Part shown: positions 42,519 through 51,488 of the stretch, in pieces | How positions within the stretch are numbered: position 1 is the stretch's first letter | Layout: the number at the start of each line of letters is the position of its first letter | Source of the DNA: Nocardia terpenica | GTDB lineage: Bacteria; Actinomycetota; Actinomycetes; Mycobacteriales; Mycobacteriaceae | Reading direction: 5' to 3' | Assembly: GCF_013186535.1 (NCBI RefSeq) | Contig: NZ_JABMCZ010000001.1 | Coordinates: 682,001-746,000, forward strand | Length of the DNA: 64,000 bases | Made by a program: the position numbers and the translations under genes | The notes under the pieces: model-generated | The model's database searches: none | The model's input: the letters and a program-made list of their open reading frames with translations, nothing else | Told to the model about the DNA's origin: nothing

Positions 42519-45500
42519 ACGACATCGCCATCACCACACTGCCGTTGCGGGTCGACATTATCGACGGCGAAGCCGTGGACTCCTGGATCGAGGCATTGGC
42601 CCGCCGCAACGGCACCTCGCCGCAGGTGCTGCTGCAAGCACTCGGCGCCGGTTACGACCTGCGCCGCACCCGGCACCTGCTGAACACAACGACCGACCCT
42701 ACAATCCTGCGGCACCTGGAACACATGGCCGGGCTGCCCGCTGACCGGCTCGACGCCGCCACGGGCCGCGACCGGTCCTGGGCGACACACAATTTCGCCT
42801 CCGGTCGTTCCCGGTTCTGCCCCCAATGCCTGAGCGCCAGCAACGGCCGCTGGCCGCTGAGCTGGCGATCACGATGGCAACTCGCCTGCCCCCAACACCA
42901 CGCGCTGCTGCTCGACACCTGCCCGGCCTGCGCCGACACGCCACGGAGTCTGTTCGCTGGCGGGCGTGACCCCGTCCCCGCCTCGACCTGCACCCACATC
43001 GTCGCGCCACCACGCGGGCGCTGCGGCACCGACCTGTCGGCCGCGCACTGGCGAGCCGCACCCAAACCCGTTCTCGACAACCAACACTGGGTCCAGCAAC
43101 TCATCGCCGCCCCAGCAGCACAGACCCGCGATCCAGCGCTCTCCGGAGCCGACCTGCTGCCGGTCATTTCCTGGCTGCTGGCCAGCGACCTGGACGGCGC
43201 GCTCGCCGACGCGCAGACGATCAACCCCGACCGCAGCGCCACCACCTACCACAGCGACGGCACACCGACCTACCTCGACACCGCACTGACCGCCGCGCTG
43301 CTGGCGCGAGCGAGGACCCTCCTCGACAACCCGGACCAGCCCGCTATCACACTCATTCGCACGATCTGGGCGAACAACCCACGCCCACAACGATTCCCGC
43401 CAGCCGGGATCGACTTCCGGCGCTGGCAGCCGATGAACGGCAGGTTCCCCAGCAGATTCGTCCGAGCCATGGACCCCGACCTGGGTGCGATGACCCGGCT
43501 GCGGCTCAAAAGCCCCATCACCTCGGCGACCCACACCGCCCACGACACCACACCCCGGCTGCATGCGATACCGCAAATGCTGTGGCCGGACTGGACCTCA
43601 CGACTGCTACCAGCCTCGAGACTCAACGCCGAACGGTTCCGTGCTGCGCTGAGCATTCTGCTACTCCTGCCCGGCAGCCACCCCACCGGCGACTACACGA
43701 CGCTACTGAACCCGAGAATCTCCGCAGGCAACCTCACCAAGGTGCTGCAAGGCATGGCGAAACTACCCACCGGATCCGCCGTCACCGACGTGATCACCCT
43801 GCTCTGCCGCATCGCCGACCACCTCGACACCACCGGCTCACCGATCGACTACCAACGCCGCCGCGAACTCCTCCCGGCCAAAACGATCACCTGGCAGCAA
43901 TGGCGCGACGTGGCCTGCGCGGCCGGAGCCCACCCAGGCGACCCGACCAGAGGCCGTCTGCGGTTCGCGCAACGTCACCCCCACCAGCTGCTCGCCGGCG
44001 CGGATTTGGCCGACCAACGACACCCACTCACCTTTCGAGACGCCACCGACCGCACCAGCTACATCACCTTCCTGGCCAACCTCACCCCGCAGCTGCGCTG
44101 CGAGCTGCACCGATACGGGCAGCAACTGCTCGTGAAGCTGGGCATCAACGAACCCCTCACCTGGTCACCACCCACCGCACTCGCCGCGGGCCTCGCGCTA
44201 CCCGGCATCGATCCCGCCGATCTCGACACCGATCAAATCCGACGCCTCGTCTTCGACGAACACCGCTGCCTCGGCGACGTCGCCGAGGCCCTCGGCCTCC
44301 ACATCGACCACGTCCGGCTGGCGATGGAGGGCTTGGACCGGCCTCACCTGCAACAAAAGAGCGCCTCACCCGCCGCCTGGCACCGCGACCGTGACGCCGC
44401 CAGGGTCTTGACCCGTGAGTACTTCGAACGCGAATACCTCCGCGGCGGACGCAACCTCGGCGATATCGCCACCGAAACCGGATTCGGTGCACGGCGTGTC
44501 AGCCGCGTCGCCAAACAGCTCGGCATCCCCCTGCGCAAAGCCGCCGACGCGTTCCCGCTCAACCCGCAATGGCTGCGTGAACAGTACTGCGACCGGCTGC
44601 GCACCAGCGCCGACATCGCTACCGAACTCGGCACCGACCAGCAGACCATCAACTACGCGCTGCACCGGTTCGCCATCCCCACCCGCCCCCAAGGCACCTA
44701 CAGCCGCACCGAATACCTGCGCACCCTCGACCACACCGTGCCCGCACGCGTCCGAACCGCGGTCGAAGGTCAACTCGGCGGCTGGCTTCGCCTGCACCGC
44801 TTCCAGATCGCCATGGCGTTCCCCAACCTCGCCACTGCCATGGCCTACCTCGGCACACACACAGCACTGCTCGCGCAGTTCCAGCGACTCGAACAGCAGA
44901 TAGGCGGCCCCCTGTTCCAGCGCGCCGACCGACGCACACCCCAACACCCCACCACGCTGGGGCAAGCGCTGCTGGCCGACCTCGACACCGACAACGTTCA
45001 ACAGCTGATGCTCCAAGCATTGGGCACCAAGGCCATGCCTATGCCAACTCCCGCAGCCATCGAAGCAGTCCGAGCGGACGCATCCTCACCAACACCGGCC
45101 CGGCAACCCCGACACCCCGACAACCACACCCCACGAAGGTATTCCGCCGCCGACACCGCGAAACAACTTGCCGCACAGCAACGCAAACGCGACTACGAAC
45201 AGATCTTCGCCGACCTCGCCATACGTCCAATACGCATCGCGGCCGAAAGCACGCTGGTAATCCTCAACGACCTGCTCCACGCCCCCGGCGAGCAGTCCTA
45301 CGGTCTCGCGGTGCTGCACCGCACCGGACTCACCGAGGGCACCGTCTACCAGGCCCTCGAACGCCTCCACAAGGCCGGATGGCTCACCAGCCAGCTTGAG
45401 GACGAGGCCACCTACCGCGCCCGATGCGCCGCACGACGGCCCAACCCCACCCGTCGCCGCACCTACTACCGATTCACTCCCGACGGCCGCACAGCAGCCC

Positions 45501-45601
45501 AACGAGCCCTCACCAACAACCAAATACGAGAAAACGCCAGAAAGGTGAGAACACACCAACGCCAAACCGTTGAGAAGCAACCAGATTCGAGCCGGTCATG
45601 A
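42515..45601 (+). CDS. tniQ: Very long TniQ-family target selector with multiple HTH segments
   Basis: The 1028 residues begin with the TniQ domain and its zinc fingers (C102/C105 in RFCPQC, C125/H128 in LACPQHH, C136/C139 in TCPAC). Downstream, helix-turn-helix candidates lie at about 586-608 (LGDVAEALGLHIDHVRLAM), 647-671 (DIATETGFGARRVSRVAK), 695-720 (DIATELGTDQQTINYAL), a LysR-like wHTH at 758-825 (FQRLEQQIGGPLFQR), and a PadR/MarR-like wHTH at 904-1000. This size matches TnsD-like proteins that read a specific DNA site, not the short CRISPR-linked TniQ. The last 35 codons run through the right-end repeats, and the stop overlaps the next operon gene. Confidence 0.85.
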   Translation: MNDIAITTLPLRVDIIDGEAVDSWIEALARRNGTSPQVLLQALGAGYDLRRTRHLLNTTTDPTILRHLEHMAGLPADRLDAATGRDRSWATHNFASGRSRFCPQCLSASNGRWPLSWRSRWQLACPQHHALLLDTCPACADTPRSLFAGGRDPVPASTCTHIVAPPRGRCGTDLSAAHWRAAPKPVLDNQHWVQQLIAAPAAQTRDPALSGADLLPVISWLLASDLDGALADAQTINPDRSATTYHSDGTPTYLDTALTAALLARARTLLDNPDQPAITLIRTIWANNPRPQRFPPAGIDFRRWQPMNGRFPSRFVRAMDPDLGAMTRLRLKSPITSATHTAHDTTPRLHAIPQMLWPDWTSRLLPASRLNAERFRAALSILLLLPGSHPTGDYTTLLNPRISAGNLTKVLQGMAKLPTGSAVTDVITLLCRIADHLDTTGSPIDYQRRRELLPAKTITWQQWRDVACAAGAHPGDPTRGRLRFAQRHPHQLLAGADLADQRHPLTFRDATDRTSYITFLANLTPQLRCELHRYGQQLLVKLGINEPLTWSPPTALAAGLALPGIDPADLDTDQIRRLVFDEHRCLGDVAEALGLHIDHVRLAMEGLDRPHLQQKSASPAAWHRDRDAARVLTREYFEREYLRGGRNLGDIATETGFGARRVSRVAKQLGIPLRKAADAFPLNPQWLREQYCDRLRTSADIATELGTDQQTINYALHRFAIPTRPQGTYSRTEYLRTLDHTVPARVRTAVEGQLGGWLRLHRFQIAMAFPNLATAMAYLGTHTALLAQFQRLEQQIGGPLFQRADRRTPQHPTTLGQALLADLDTDNVQQLMLQALGTKAMPMPTPAAIEAVRADASSPTPARQPRHPDNHTPRRYSAADTAKQLAAQQRKRDYEQIFADLAIRPIRIAAESTLVILNDLLHAPGEQSYGLAVLHRTGLTEGTVYQALERLHKAGWLTSQLEDEATYRARCAARRPNPTRRRTYYRFTPDGRTAAQRALTNNQIRENARKVRTHQRQTVEKQPDSSRS
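45533..45576 (-). repeat. Right-end TnsB-type binding-site repeats
   Basis: AACGCCAGAAAGGTGAGAA (45533-45551) and AACGCCAAACCGTTGAGAA (45558-45576) are in the orientation opposite to the left-end copies. The second matches the left copy at 38559 in 16 of 19 positions. They lie inside the 3' end of tniQ. Confidence 0.75.
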
Positions 45602-46701
45602 CGAATCAAAATTGCCAACTACGACGGGAACCTACATATGGGACAGCGCTGTCCGGCGGCAAGCCGTTGGCAGTCGTCGGCCTGATCGGCTTGGCGGTCC
45701 TGATGCTGATCATCGGCATCGGCGGGCGACGCCACAACGACCCGAACTGTCTGCCCGGCATGCCCAGGGGCGACGCTCGCGAAGCCGCGATGGGTCTGCT
45801 CGGCCCAACCGGGTACGGCAGCGGCTGCGGGCCTTCGCCCGCGGCAGCCGCGCTGGCGCCCGGGTCGGTTCCGCCGGCGTTCGAGCCGTGGATCGAACGC
45901 GCCGCCACGCTGTGTCCGGAAGTGACCGCGCCGCTGTTGGCCGCGCAGCTGAAACAGGAATCAGGGTTCAACCCCGACGCGCAAAGTCCGGCCGGAGCGG
46001 TCGGTCCCGCGCAGTTCATGCCCGCGACTTGGGCCGCGCACGCCGTCGACGCGGACGGCACCGGCCGCAAGGACCCACACAGCATCCCGGACGCGGTCAT
46101 GACCCAGGGCACCTACGACTGCGAACTCGCCAAGATCGCGAAAGCTGGGGTGGCACAAGGCAAGCTGCACGGCGACCTCACCAAACTGTGGCTGTCGATG
46201 TACAACTGCGGGCCCGAGGAGACTCTGCGCGAGGGTCAGGTCTGCCAGAACAGCCAAACGCTGAATTACGTACGTGCGATCCCCGCTGCCGCCCATGCGT
46301 ACGCGTTCGGTGCCGCCGTGGTCGCCGAAGCGCTGCGCTGGCGCGGCACCCCCTACGTCTGGGGCGGCGGCGGAGCTGACGGGCCGACCGCACCTCACGG
46401 CGGGACAGCCGGATTCGACTGCTCCAGTCTGGCCATGCGCGCGATCGCTGTGGCATCGGGCGGGCAGATTATCTTGCCGCGCACCAGCCAGCAACAGGTC
46501 CATGACTCCCGCGGAACACCGGAGCCGCTGTCGGCGGTCCAGCCCGGCGACCTCGTGTTCCTGCCGGGGGACGCGCCCGAACACGTGACTGTCTACATCG
46601 GCGACGGAAACGTCGTGCACGCCCCCCAACCGGGCGATGTCGTGAAGATCTCGCCTGTCGCATTCCTGGGACCCAATGCCTCAGTCAGGAGGTTCGGATG
46701 A
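45598..46701 (+). CDS. VirB1-like cell-wall hydrolase (lytic transglycosylase + NlpC/P60)
   Basis: The 367-aa protein has one transmembrane helix (about 24-41). A lytic transglycosylase domain has catalytic E121 (LKQESGFNP, then GAVGPAQFMPATW), and a C-terminal NlpC/P60 peptidase has C275 (GFDCSSL) and H329 (PEHVTVYIG). The two activities cut glycan strands and stem peptides, opening the wall for the transfer channel. It is the first operon gene after the transposon. Its ATGACG start is shared with the tniQ stop, so it is now translationally coupled to the transposon genes. Confidence 0.88.
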   Translation: MTNQNCQLRREPTYGTALSGGKPLAVVGLIGLAVLMLIIGIGGRRHNDPNCLPGMPRGDAREAAMGLLGPTGYGSGCGPSPAAAALAPGSVPPAFEPWIERAATLCPEVTAPLLAAQLKQESGFNPDAQSPAGAVGPAQFMPATWAAHAVDADGTGRKDPHSIPDAVMTQGTYDCELAKIAKAGVAQGKLHGDLTKLWLSMYNCGPEETLREGQVCQNSQTLNYVRAIPAAAHAYAFGAAVVAEALRWRGTPYVWGGGGADGPTAPHGGTAGFDCSSLAMRAIAVASGGQIILPRTSQQQVHDSRGTPEPLSAVQPGDLVFLPGDAPEHVTVYIGDGNVVHAPQPGDVVKISPVAFLGPNASVRRFG

Positions 46702-48089
46702 ACAACGACCAACCCCAACCGTCGCAACCCGACACCACGATCGGTGAACAACAAAGCAGTCCAACCGAATACGACGCCGAAGCAGTCGTCGATCTGCGCC
46801 GCCAGCGGCTGCGGCCCACTGTCGCTGCGAGCGAGCCGGACGAACACGACGCCGACTGCGATGACGTCGGCCAACCAGTCGACGCGGACGCTACCGAGGT
46901 CGCGGACCCGTACGGGGTGGGCGAACACAATCTGCGACCTGCCCACCCCGACAGCGCACACGCGAGAACCGGCGGGCAGGCAAGCCCGGCGGTGCTGAAA
47001 CACGCCGACGGAGTCGAAATGGACCCCGCCGAATGGGGTTGGCGCGGACGGTTGAACGCACTGAGAGTCACGCGTCTGCGCCCCGTCCAGGGCGGCGGCG
47101 AAGTGGCATTTCGCCGAGCGATCGAACACATCCGTCAACCTCTGCCCGGTACCCCGGTGATCATGGTCGCCAACCCCAAAGGCGGCACCGGCGTGACACC
47201 GGCAACCCTGATACTGGCCAACGTATTCGGGCTGTATCGCGGCGGCGGAGTCGTGGCCTGGGACAACAACGAGGCCCGCGGCACCTTGGCCGCGCGCGCC
47301 GCCACGACCCTTGACACCGATCCGACGGTGTCCGACGTATTGGCGAATGCCCGCGCACTGTGCTCGGCCAACGCCGACGCGGCGAGTCTGGCGAGGCTTC
47401 TGCGATTGCAGCCGACGCTCGACGAAGTGCTGGCCTCCGACCAGGCCGGCGACCTGGTACAGCTGATCGGCCGCAACGAATGCGCCGCGATAATGGCGGT
47501 GTTGCGGCGGCATCGATCGATGGTGCTGATCGACACCGGCGACAACGACCGCGCCGAGTCCTTCGGGTGGTCGATCGAGAACGCCACCCAGTTGGTCGTG
47601 CCGCTGGTGTGCCGACGCGACGCCACCTACATGGCGTTGCGAATGCTCGAGACCATCGCCGCCCGCGGGCGCCGCGACCTGGCGACCGGCGCGGTAGTCG
47701 CCCTGGCAGAGGGCACCGCCACCGACCCGGCCGCGCGTGACGCGGTCCTCGGGGCGCTCGACCACGCCGGAATCACCCAAATCCTGCCGGTGCCACTGGA
47801 TCCGGTACTCGCCGGCGGCGACCGCATCGTATGGAGCCGCCTGTCGGCAGTGACCACCCGGGCATGGACACATGTCGCCGCAGCAGTCGCCGACGGGCTG
47901 GCCGAAGCCCTCTCACGCAGCGGCGCGCCGCTGGAGGCCGCGTACCTGCCCGAAACCTACAGCACGCCAACCCAATCCTGCGACATGCCCCACTGCGGCC
48001 GGTGCCGGACACCGGGGAACTTGAGCGACTGCCCGCGCGCAGGCGTCGCGCTGCCCCGCGACCGACGCCCCTACAGCCGGCGGCGGTGA
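46698..48089 (+). CDS. Second MinD/ParA-like protein with altered P-loop
   Basis: The 463 residues have an acidic, disordered N-terminal region (about 1-145), then a MinD/ParA-type ATPase domain. The P-loop reads MVANPKGGTGVTPATL (156-171): the signature Lys161 is kept, but the catalytic Lys of KGGxGKT is Val. The Walker B-type strand SMVLIDTGDNDRAESFGW follows. A Cys-rich tail (CDMPHCGRCRTPGNLSDC) could bind zinc. With the gene at 35677 it is one of two MinD-like proteins in the operon. It is coupled to the VirB1-like gene. Confidence 0.7.
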   Translation: MNNDQPQPSQPDTTIGEQQSSPTEYDAEAVVDLRRQRLRPTVAASEPDEHDADCDDVGQPVDADATEVADPYGVGEHNLRPAHPDSAHARTGGQASPAVLKHADGVEMDPAEWGWRGRLNALRVTRLRPVQGGGEVAFRRAIEHIRQPLPGTPVIMVANPKGGTGVTPATLILANVFGLYRGGGVVAWDNNEARGTLAARAATTLDTDPTVSDVLANARALCSANADAASLARLLRLQPTLDEVLASDQAGDLVQLIGRNECAAIMAVLRRHRSMVLIDTGDNDRAESFGWSIENATQLVVPLVCRRDATYMALRMLETIAARGRRDLATGAVVALAEGTATDPAARDAVLGALDHAGITQILPVPLDPVLAGGDRIVWSRLSAVTTRAWTHVAAAVADGLAEALSRSGAPLEAAYLPETYSTPTQSCDMPHCGRCRTPGNLSDCPRAGVALPRDRRPYSRRR

Positions 48090-48139
48090 CCGACATGGCC
48101 ACGCCACACCAAACCCATCGACCCCACGGGAGGCCCACC

Positions 48140-48538
48140 ATGAAACCCGTCACCTGCCTGCGCTGGATGTGCGCGCTGACGCGCCGGGCCGCGTGCGCGG
48201 CACTGACAGCCGGAATGTGGCTGCTGCTCGATGCCGCATCGGCATCAGCCGCGATCCCCAATCCCCTTGGTGGCGTGGCACCGGACTTCGGCCTGTTCGG
48301 CGACGCGATGAACTCCACCTGGAAACGGATCGTCGCGTTCATCTGGGCGCTGATCCTGGTCGGCTGTGTCGTGCGCGTCATCGTCGGCGCCTTCAAAGTC
48401 CGCCGGGCCAAATCCCGCGGCTACACCAACGACCTGGCCGAAGGCTCGGAGGAGCTCCAAGACGCCCTCATCGCGCTGGGCCTGGTCGCGTTGGCATCGC
48501 CGTTGATCGGCACCGTCCTGTTCGTCGTCGGCGGCTGA
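48140..48538 (+). CDS. Small membrane protein, VirB2/VirB3-like position
   Basis: ATG 48140 lies 6 nt behind GGGAGG; earlier starts lack a site. The 132 residues have an N-terminal signal-like helix (about 18-38), a second helix (IVAFIWALILVGCVVRVIVGAF) and a third at the C-terminus (LIALGLVALASPLIGTVLFVV), joined by a basic then acidic loop. Size, topology and position before the VirB8-like gene suit a pilin-like or VirB3-like part of the transfer channel; no sequence signature proves it. Confidence 0.6.
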   Translation: MKPVTCLRWMCALTRRAACAALTAGMWLLLDAASASAAIPNPLGGVAPDFGLFGDAMNSTWKRIVAFIWALILVGCVVRVIVGAFKVRRAKSRGYTNDLAEGSEELQDALIALGLVALASPLIGTVLFVVGG

Positions 48539-48569
48539 CCCCGCCCCGCCGAAGGTGGAGGAGAAATCA

Positions 48570-49301
48570 ATGAGCACCAAGGGATTCGGTGGCTTGTCAC
48601 CCGACACGGCGACGACACCGTCCACACAGCCCGCGACTGCCGCGACACCTGGAACCGGATCAACCAGACGGATCAACGGCCGGTGGCTTCTGTCAGCGGT
48701 CGCCGCTGTCGTGATCTTCGTCGTGGTCGCGCTGTCTCTGCATGCCTGCGGGCACAGCGGCACCAGAACTGAGGTCCGCGCCGCGCACGGCCCCACCCGG
48801 ATCACGGCCGGGGTCCCGAGCGGCTACAGCCACGACCGGGCGGGAGCGGCGACCGCCGCGGTGAACATCGTTCAGGCACTGACCCAAGCAGGCCAGGGCC
48901 GCATCTCCGCAGGCGCAGCGCGATCGGCATTGGTGGCGTCCACGCCGGGTCCCGGCCTGGCGAGATCGCTGGACATCGCCGCCGGCCGCGGCCAGGACAG
49001 CAACGTGCTCAACGTGTTGCCCGCCGCGGTTAGCGTCGAGTCGCTGTCCGGCGGCTCTGCACAGGTCGACGTGTGGACCGTCGCGGTGTCGCGGGGCTCG
49101 ATCACCCCCGGCGACCCGGTTTCGGTGATGACGCTGTGGTCCTCGACCAGCGTGTCGCTGACCTGGGAACACGGCGACTGGAAAGCCAAAGACCTCACCA
49201 CCCACACCGGACCCACACCCGACGAGGTCGTGGCGCCGGGCTCTGGTTCACCGCTGACCCACTCCCTGCTCGGCGGCTACTACACCTTCTACGTCGACTA
49301 A
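48570..49301 (+). CDS. VirB8/TcpC-like bitopic protein
   Basis: ATG 48570 behind GGAGGAG gives 243 aa: a short cytosolic part, one transmembrane helix (WLLSAVAAVVIFVVVALSL) and an extracellular domain. That domain's strands and helices (AATAAVNIVQALTQAG..., SAQVDVWTVAVSRGS, SVSLTWEHGDWKAKDL) fit the NTF2-like fold of VirB8/TcpC scaffold proteins. Such proteins bridge the inner-membrane channel in Gram-positive conjugation. The assignment is from architecture and position. Confidence 0.65.
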   Translation: MSTKGFGGLSPDTATTPSTQPATAATPGTGSTRRINGRWLLSAVAAVVIFVVVALSLHACGHSGTRTEVRAAHGPTRITAGVPSGYSHDRAGAATAAVNIVQALTQAGQGRISAGAARSALVASTPGPGLARSLDIAAGRGQDSNVLNVLPAAVSVESLSGGSAQVDVWTVAVSRGSITPGDPVSVMTLWSSTSVSLTWEHGDWKAKDLTTHTGPTPDEVVAPGSGSPLTHSLLGGYYTFYVD

Positions 49302-49310
49302 AGGCAGACG

Positions 49311-51488
49311 ATGATGATGCGGCGATACCTGTTGCTCCTGATCGTCACGGCGATCGCGGCGCTGACGCTCGGCGGTGCGGCCGTCGCGTCGGCCGACCCC
49401 TCACCCGGCCCGATCGCACCCTCATCAGGGGCACTTCCGCATGGGTTCCCGGCCGACCTGCGCAAATTCGTCGGCGGCACAGCCGAATTCAAAGCGGCAC
49501 CGTGGTTCACCGGAGTCTGCAAGGACCGCGGCGGCGACATCGGCGCCTACATCAATGCCGCGCTGGCCGTGGAGGATCGCCTCATCTACTGGTCGATGTC
49601 CGACGATGAAAAGAAGAGGCTGCTCGGAATCGGCTCGTTCACGCCGGGCGGACTGGCGGGCCAAGACCCGCCCCTGAACGCCGACGTCGACGCCGGCCGT
49701 GAACCGCCGAAAGACTATCTGCCGAGGGTGTTCCCGTCCGGCGATCCCGGCTACGCCCTGCCGCAACCGGCATGCGCCGACGATCTCAAACGATGGGCGA
49801 CCCCGCAGTGGAACACGTGGGGCTTTGTGTGGGCGTCGGCGCCGGACAAGCAGTCGATGACCGAAATGCGCAAGACGCCCGGATTCGGTGATGTGCCGGA
49901 GAAGGCGTGGACCGCGCCCTGCGGCGGCGGAATTCCCGGAAGCTACTGCGCCCACGCCTTCTTCGTCAATTGCGACCAAGCCGACGCGCCCAGCGACGAC
50001 CAACAGCGCTGCGTCGCCTGGAATACCCGGGTGGCCCACGTGTTCGCCGGAACAGCCCATTGGATCGACAAGAACACGTCCTTCAGCGACCGGGTCGACG
50101 AGTTCATGCACGACTCGGGGATCTACGCCGCCGGAAGCGCTTTCGTCCACGCGTTCAGCTGGTTCTTCGGCACCGCGATCCCCGGCGTGGTCAAGTTCGT
50201 CGCCGACCCGCAATCGGTGATCGACGACTGGGCCAACTCCGCGAAAGCCTCCGCCGTCGACCTGTCCACCAAAGTCCTGCACGGACTCGCGGCGGTCGGC
50301 ACGTTCGACCCCAGCCAAGGCTGGTTTCTGCGTTGGTACGCCCTGTCCACCAGTCTCGGCGTCGCCGTGATGGGCCTGATGACGCTGCTGGCGCTGTGGC
50401 GGGCCGCGTCCAAAGGAGAAACTGCGAAAACCATTGCCGCGGATCTGTTCGGATACCTTCCCGCCGGCATCGTATTGATGCTGTTCGCGCCGTTCTGCGC
50501 TCAACTGCTCGTCGGCGCCGCGAATGCCATGTCCGACAGCGTCGTGCACATCTCCGGCCCTGACATGGGCGACATGGTTACCAACCTGCAGAAATTCACC
50601 GGCCAACTCACTGCGCCCGGTCTGCCGGGCGGGGTGATCGTCGGCCTGATGCTGTTTCTGCTGCTGATCGCCGGATGTCTCGCAGTGTTCTTCGGCTTGT
50701 TGATGCACGCGGTGGCTCTGCCCGCTCTCGCGGTGGCTTCGGGCATCGGATTCGGGATGTGGGTCCACCCGAAATGGCGGAGCAAGGCGCTGCGGCCGGT
50801 GCTGCTGTTCATCGCCCTGGTGATTTCCAAGCCGCTGCTATTTCTGCTATTGGCTGTGGAAACCAGCGTTATCAACGCGGGCCTGACCGGACAGGCCGCC
50901 GGGCAAGGCAATCTCGGCACGCTCGGACAGCTGTGCCTGGTCGTGGTCGCGTTCATCGTCGTCGGGCTCGCGCCGTGGTCGCTGCTGAAGTACGCGCCGA
51001 TGCTGCCTTCACGCAGCGACGCCAACGGATTCGGTGGGCACTCCGGCTCGCTGATGGCAGGCGCGATCGGCGGCCTCGGCTCGAGGGAGTTATGGCGACG
51101 CTCCAACCAGGGGGCGTCGCGGTCCCGCACCGACCCGCAAAAGGGTAAGGGCGGGCGGGGGGACACCGGCGACGGCGCGGACCCGAAGTGGCGTACCGCC
51201 GACTCGAACGACGGACGCAGCCCGACCGAAGCCCGGCTGGGCGACACCATGGGCACCCGCCGAACCGACACCATCGGCACGAAGAGCGGCGGCGAAAAGA
51301 CCGAACGCGGAGCAGGCGCACGCCTCGCGGCCGGACTCGGCAAGGGTGCCAGTGCCGCCGCCTCTCTTGCCTCGTCCGCCGCCTCCGCGGGTGTCGCCGC
51401 CATCCCGATCGCCGCGGCCGGTGCCGCCGCTGCCCTGCAGAAGGGCCGCGGCGTCGCCGAAGCCGCGCCCGGAGAGGCCGAAGAATGA
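49311..51488 (+). CDS. VirB6/TrbL-like polytopic channel protein
   Basis: The 725 residues have a signal peptide (1-29), an extracellular region of about 280 residues with several Cys (CGGGIPGSYCAHAFFVNC), then about six transmembrane helices between 330 and 560 (for example GVIVGLMLFLLLIAGCLAVF). A long hydrophilic, charged and finally Ala-rich cytosolic tail follows. This is the layout of VirB6-type proteins that line the membrane channel. ATG 49311 follows AAAGG. It overlaps the next gene by 4 bp. Confidence 0.7.
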   Translation: MMMRRYLLLLIVTAIAALTLGGAAVASADPSPGPIAPSSGALPHGFPADLRKFVGGTAEFKAAPWFTGVCKDRGGDIGAYINAALAVEDRLIYWSMSDDEKKRLLGIGSFTPGGLAGQDPPLNADVDAGREPPKDYLPRVFPSGDPGYALPQPACADDLKRWATPQWNTWGFVWASAPDKQSMTEMRKTPGFGDVPEKAWTAPCGGGIPGSYCAHAFFVNCDQADAPSDDQQRCVAWNTRVAHVFAGTAHWIDKNTSFSDRVDEFMHDSGIYAAGSAFVHAFSWFFGTAIPGVVKFVADPQSVIDDWANSAKASAVDLSTKVLHGLAAVGTFDPSQGWFLRWYALSTSLGVAVMGLMTLLALWRAASKGETAKTIAADLFGYLPAGIVLMLFAPFCAQLLVGAANAMSDSVVHISGPDMGDMVTNLQKFTGQLTAPGLPGGVIVGLMLFLLLIAGCLAVFFGLLMHAVALPALAVASGIGFGMWVHPKWRSKALRPVLLFIALVISKPLLFLLLAVETSVINAGLTGQAAGQGNLGTLGQLCLVVVAFIVVGLAPWSLLKYAPMLPSRSDANGFGGHSGSLMAGAIGGLGSRELWRRSNQGASRSRTDPQKGKGGRGDTGDGADPKWRTADSNDGRSPTEARLGDTMGTRRTDTIGTKSGGEKTERGAGARLAAGLGKGASAAASLASSAASAGVAAIPIAAAGAAAALQKGRGVAEAAPGEAEE

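Larger units (their letters stand above)
38515..45600 (+). mobile_element. Compact Tn7-like transposon (tnsA-tnsB-tnsC-tniQ, no cargo)
   Basis: Four coupled transposition genes fill the interval. Copies of a 19-20-bp motif lie in inverted orientation at the two ends: left 38539-38558 and 38559-38577, right 45533-45551 and 45558-45576. A further match, CGAATnTGGT, lies outside the repeats on both sides (38524-38533 and, inverted, 45580-45589). No other gene is inside, and both flanks belong to one conjugation operon, so the element interrupts it. The exact ends are uncertain by some 10 bp. No 5-bp target duplication is certain; TGATG (left) and TCATG (right) differ by one base. Confidence 0.78.

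Noticed and set aside
38515..45600. CRISPR-associated (guided) Tn7-like transposon
   Set aside because: No CRISPR repeats or Cas genes lie in or near the element, and TniQ is far longer than CRISPR-linked TniQ.
38510..45603. Exact 5-bp target-site duplication of the Tn7-like element
   Set aside because: Flanks compared as GGCCG/TGACG do not match; TGATG/TCATG match in 4 of 5 positions only, so no duplication is claimed.
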